Below are positions 12,460-13,410 of a stretch of 13,410 nt of DNA, one piece after another. Origin of the DNA: an uncultured Eubacterium sp. Lineage in GTDB: Bacteria > Bacillota > Clostridia > Lachnospirales > Lachnospiraceae. Location: positions 1 to 13,410 of the forward strand of contig CAJTVR010000110.1 of assembly GCA_910580075.1 (NCBI GenBank), read 5' to 3'. How positions within the stretch are numbered: the stretch's first letter is position 1; each line of letters starts with the position of its first letter. Both the position numbers and the translations under genes were made by a program. Below the pieces are notes generated by a model, which saw nothing but the letters and a program-made list of their open reading frames with translations, was not told the origin of the DNA and did no database searches.

Positions 12460-12551
12460 TCGTCTTGCTTAAATAAAAATATGTCAAATTGTATGTCAAT
12501 AGAAAACAGCCACCATTATTCTTGATAACAATCGCGTATAGTTTACGTCTA

Positions 12552-12610
12552 TTGACTTCCTTAAATCCGTTCAGTATGATATTGTTTGAATTTATCTCTT
12601 TGAACGGATT
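12552..12610 (+). promoter_or_regulatory. Promoter and palindromic operator candidate of the AraC-type gene
   Basis: TTGACT (12552-12557), a 17-bp spacer and TATGAT (12575-12580) form a good sigma-A promoter about 50 bp before the ATG at 12630. A perfect 10-bp inverted repeat, AATCCGTTCA (12564-12573) and TGAACGGATT (12601-12610), brackets the -10 and the expected start site. Because the left arm lies upstream of the transcription start, it is more likely a DNA-binding site, for example for autoregulation or looping, than an RNA hairpin. Confidence 0.6.
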
Positions 12611-12629
12611 GACAAGGAGGTGTGAATAC

Positions 12630-13394
12630 ATGAATCGAATTTATTGGGATAGAGATAAAATATCCATATTGACAGACCAAATAGAATCCATAGAGCATAA
12701 ACATTATGCGATTCAATTATTTCTGAGCATTGATAAACCTTTAAATTTATATGTATCGGGTAAACTGATTGCAGGTAAGTGTGTAATTGTAAATCATAAT
12801 GTTAATCATGTCTTTTCGACAGAAAATAAATTACATTTATCAATTATAATTGAACCTGCTTCTAACATAGCTAAGCAATTAGAGATGAAAATGAATGGAA
12901 ACGATTTCCGTATTTTAGATGATTTCGGGATTGAAAAAATACAAAATATTGTTTTTGATCTTGCATATTGCCAAAAGGATAATGAACTCAAATATTATCA
13001 ATATTTAATTGATACATTATATGAATATATAAATTTAGACGGAAAAATAAAAGTATATGATAATAGAATTAGAGAAGTGCTAAACTATACTGAAAAATGT
13101 ACCTGTACTGTTCACACTATTTCATTTTTGGCGGATATGGTATCGCTATCACGAAGCAGATTATCACATTTATTTCGTGAGCAAGTCGGTATACCATTAA
13201 AAAGCTACATACAATTTCACCAAATGCAAAAAGCCTTTTTTGCTCTTTTAAGTGGAAAAACTATTACAGAAGCAGCAATGCTTGCAAATTTTGACTCACC
13301 ATCACATTTTGCGGCAGTTACAAAAAGAATGATGGGTATGCCCGCAAGTCTATCCTCTAAAAATAGCGTTTTTTTGAAAGTCTATGATGTATAA
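12630..13394 (+). CDS. AraC-family transcriptional regulator
   Basis: A 254-residue cytoplasmic DNA-binding regulator. The C-terminal 90 residues carry the two AraC helix-turn-helix motifs: TISFLADMVSLSRSRLSHLF followed by REQVGIPLKSYI, then TITEAAMLANFDSPSHFAAV ending in the family-typical MMGMPASL. The N-terminal 150 residues resemble a small sensor domain with no ligand I can name. The ATG at 12630 has an excellent AAGGAGGTG 8 nt upstream; the frame is open to 12489 but those codons lie in the promoter. The gene is markedly more AT-rich than the rest of the window and sits beside a repeat-laden boundary, suggesting horizontal acquisition. Its targets are presumably to the right of the window. 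Confidence 0.85.
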   Translation: MNRIYWDRDKISILTDQIESIEHKHYAIQLFLSIDKPLNLYVSGKLIAGKCVIVNHNVNHVFSTENKLHLSIIIEPASNIAKQLEMKMNGNDFRILDDFGIEKIQNIVFDLAYCQKDNELKYYQYLIDTLYEYINLDGKIKVYDNRIREVLNYTEKCTCTVHTISFLADMVSLSRSRLSHLFREQVGIPLKSYIQFHQMQKAFFALLSGKTITEAAMLANFDSPSHFAAVTKRMMGMPASLSSKNSVFLKVYDV

Positions 13395-13410
13395 ATGATT
13401 TATAATCAAG

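Noticed and set aside
1..13410. CRISPR array, tRNA, rRNA or transposase gene
   Set aside because: No regularly spaced 25-40 bp repeats, no cloverleaf with a CCA-proximal stem, no rRNA-like conserved stretch and no transposase or integrase motifs were found on either strand.

Overview
The window looks like chromosomal DNA from a low-to-moderate-GC Firmicute, most likely a Lachnospiraceae-type gut clostridium. The reasons are strong AGGAGG-type ribosome binding sites, sigma-A-like promoters with 17-bp spacers, AT-rich intergenic DNA, a YfcE phosphodiesterase with a C-terminal helical extension, an AMMECR1/Memo/radical-SAM gene set, and a secreted-looking protein with FliD-C-like repeats. This placement is inference from gene content; there is no rRNA or other taxonomic marker.

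Layout. Positions 1-26 hold only the first eight codons of a leftward gene. Its promoter region carries 11-bp direct repeats that look like an OmpR/PhoB-type response-regulator site. Next is a leftward yfcE-like phosphodiesterase (199-873). Reading rightward from 1084 to 8035 is the centrepiece: a four-TM membrane protein, a 66-residue small ORF, a 1011-residue KAP/AAA-like P-loop ATPase and a 964-residue adenosine-deaminase-superfamily protein. The ATPase and deaminase match the RdrA and RdrB pair of the RADAR anti-phage system, and all ADA-family catalytic motifs can be located in the second. The small ORF, rdrA and rdrB overlap end to start (ATGA, then 8 nt), so they are probably one translationally coupled operon with its own promoter at about 1852-1879. 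The membrane gene lies just upstream with a separate weak promoter, in the position of the optional membrane accessory known from RADAR loci. A 20-bp-stem bidirectional terminator (8111-8154) closes the operon.

The rest reads leftward again up to about 12.1 kb. A protein with two FliD-C-like repeats (8189-9376) is followed by the three-gene AmmeMemoRadiSam cluster, transcribed in the order Memo (11192-11992), AMMECR1 (10621-11151), radical SAM (9711-10571). A 570-bp gene-poor stretch (about 12060-12629) has three parts: a GC-richer, strongly self-complementary block (12244-12353), an inverted repeat flanked by 12-bp direct repeats (12375-12459), and an AT-rich promoter with a 10-bp palindromic operator candidate. 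The promoter drives an AraC-family regulator (12630-13394) that is clearly more AT-rich than the rest of the window and may be recently acquired.

How the genes work together. In published RADAR systems RdrA and RdrB form large complementary assemblies that deaminate adenosine in RNA and/or adenine nucleotides during phage infection. The membrane protein and the small ORF are the parts of this locus that I cannot match to a firmly known component. The AmmeMemoRadiSam genes are a conserved trio of unresolved biochemical role. The regulator at the right end has no visible target in the window apart from its own promoter.
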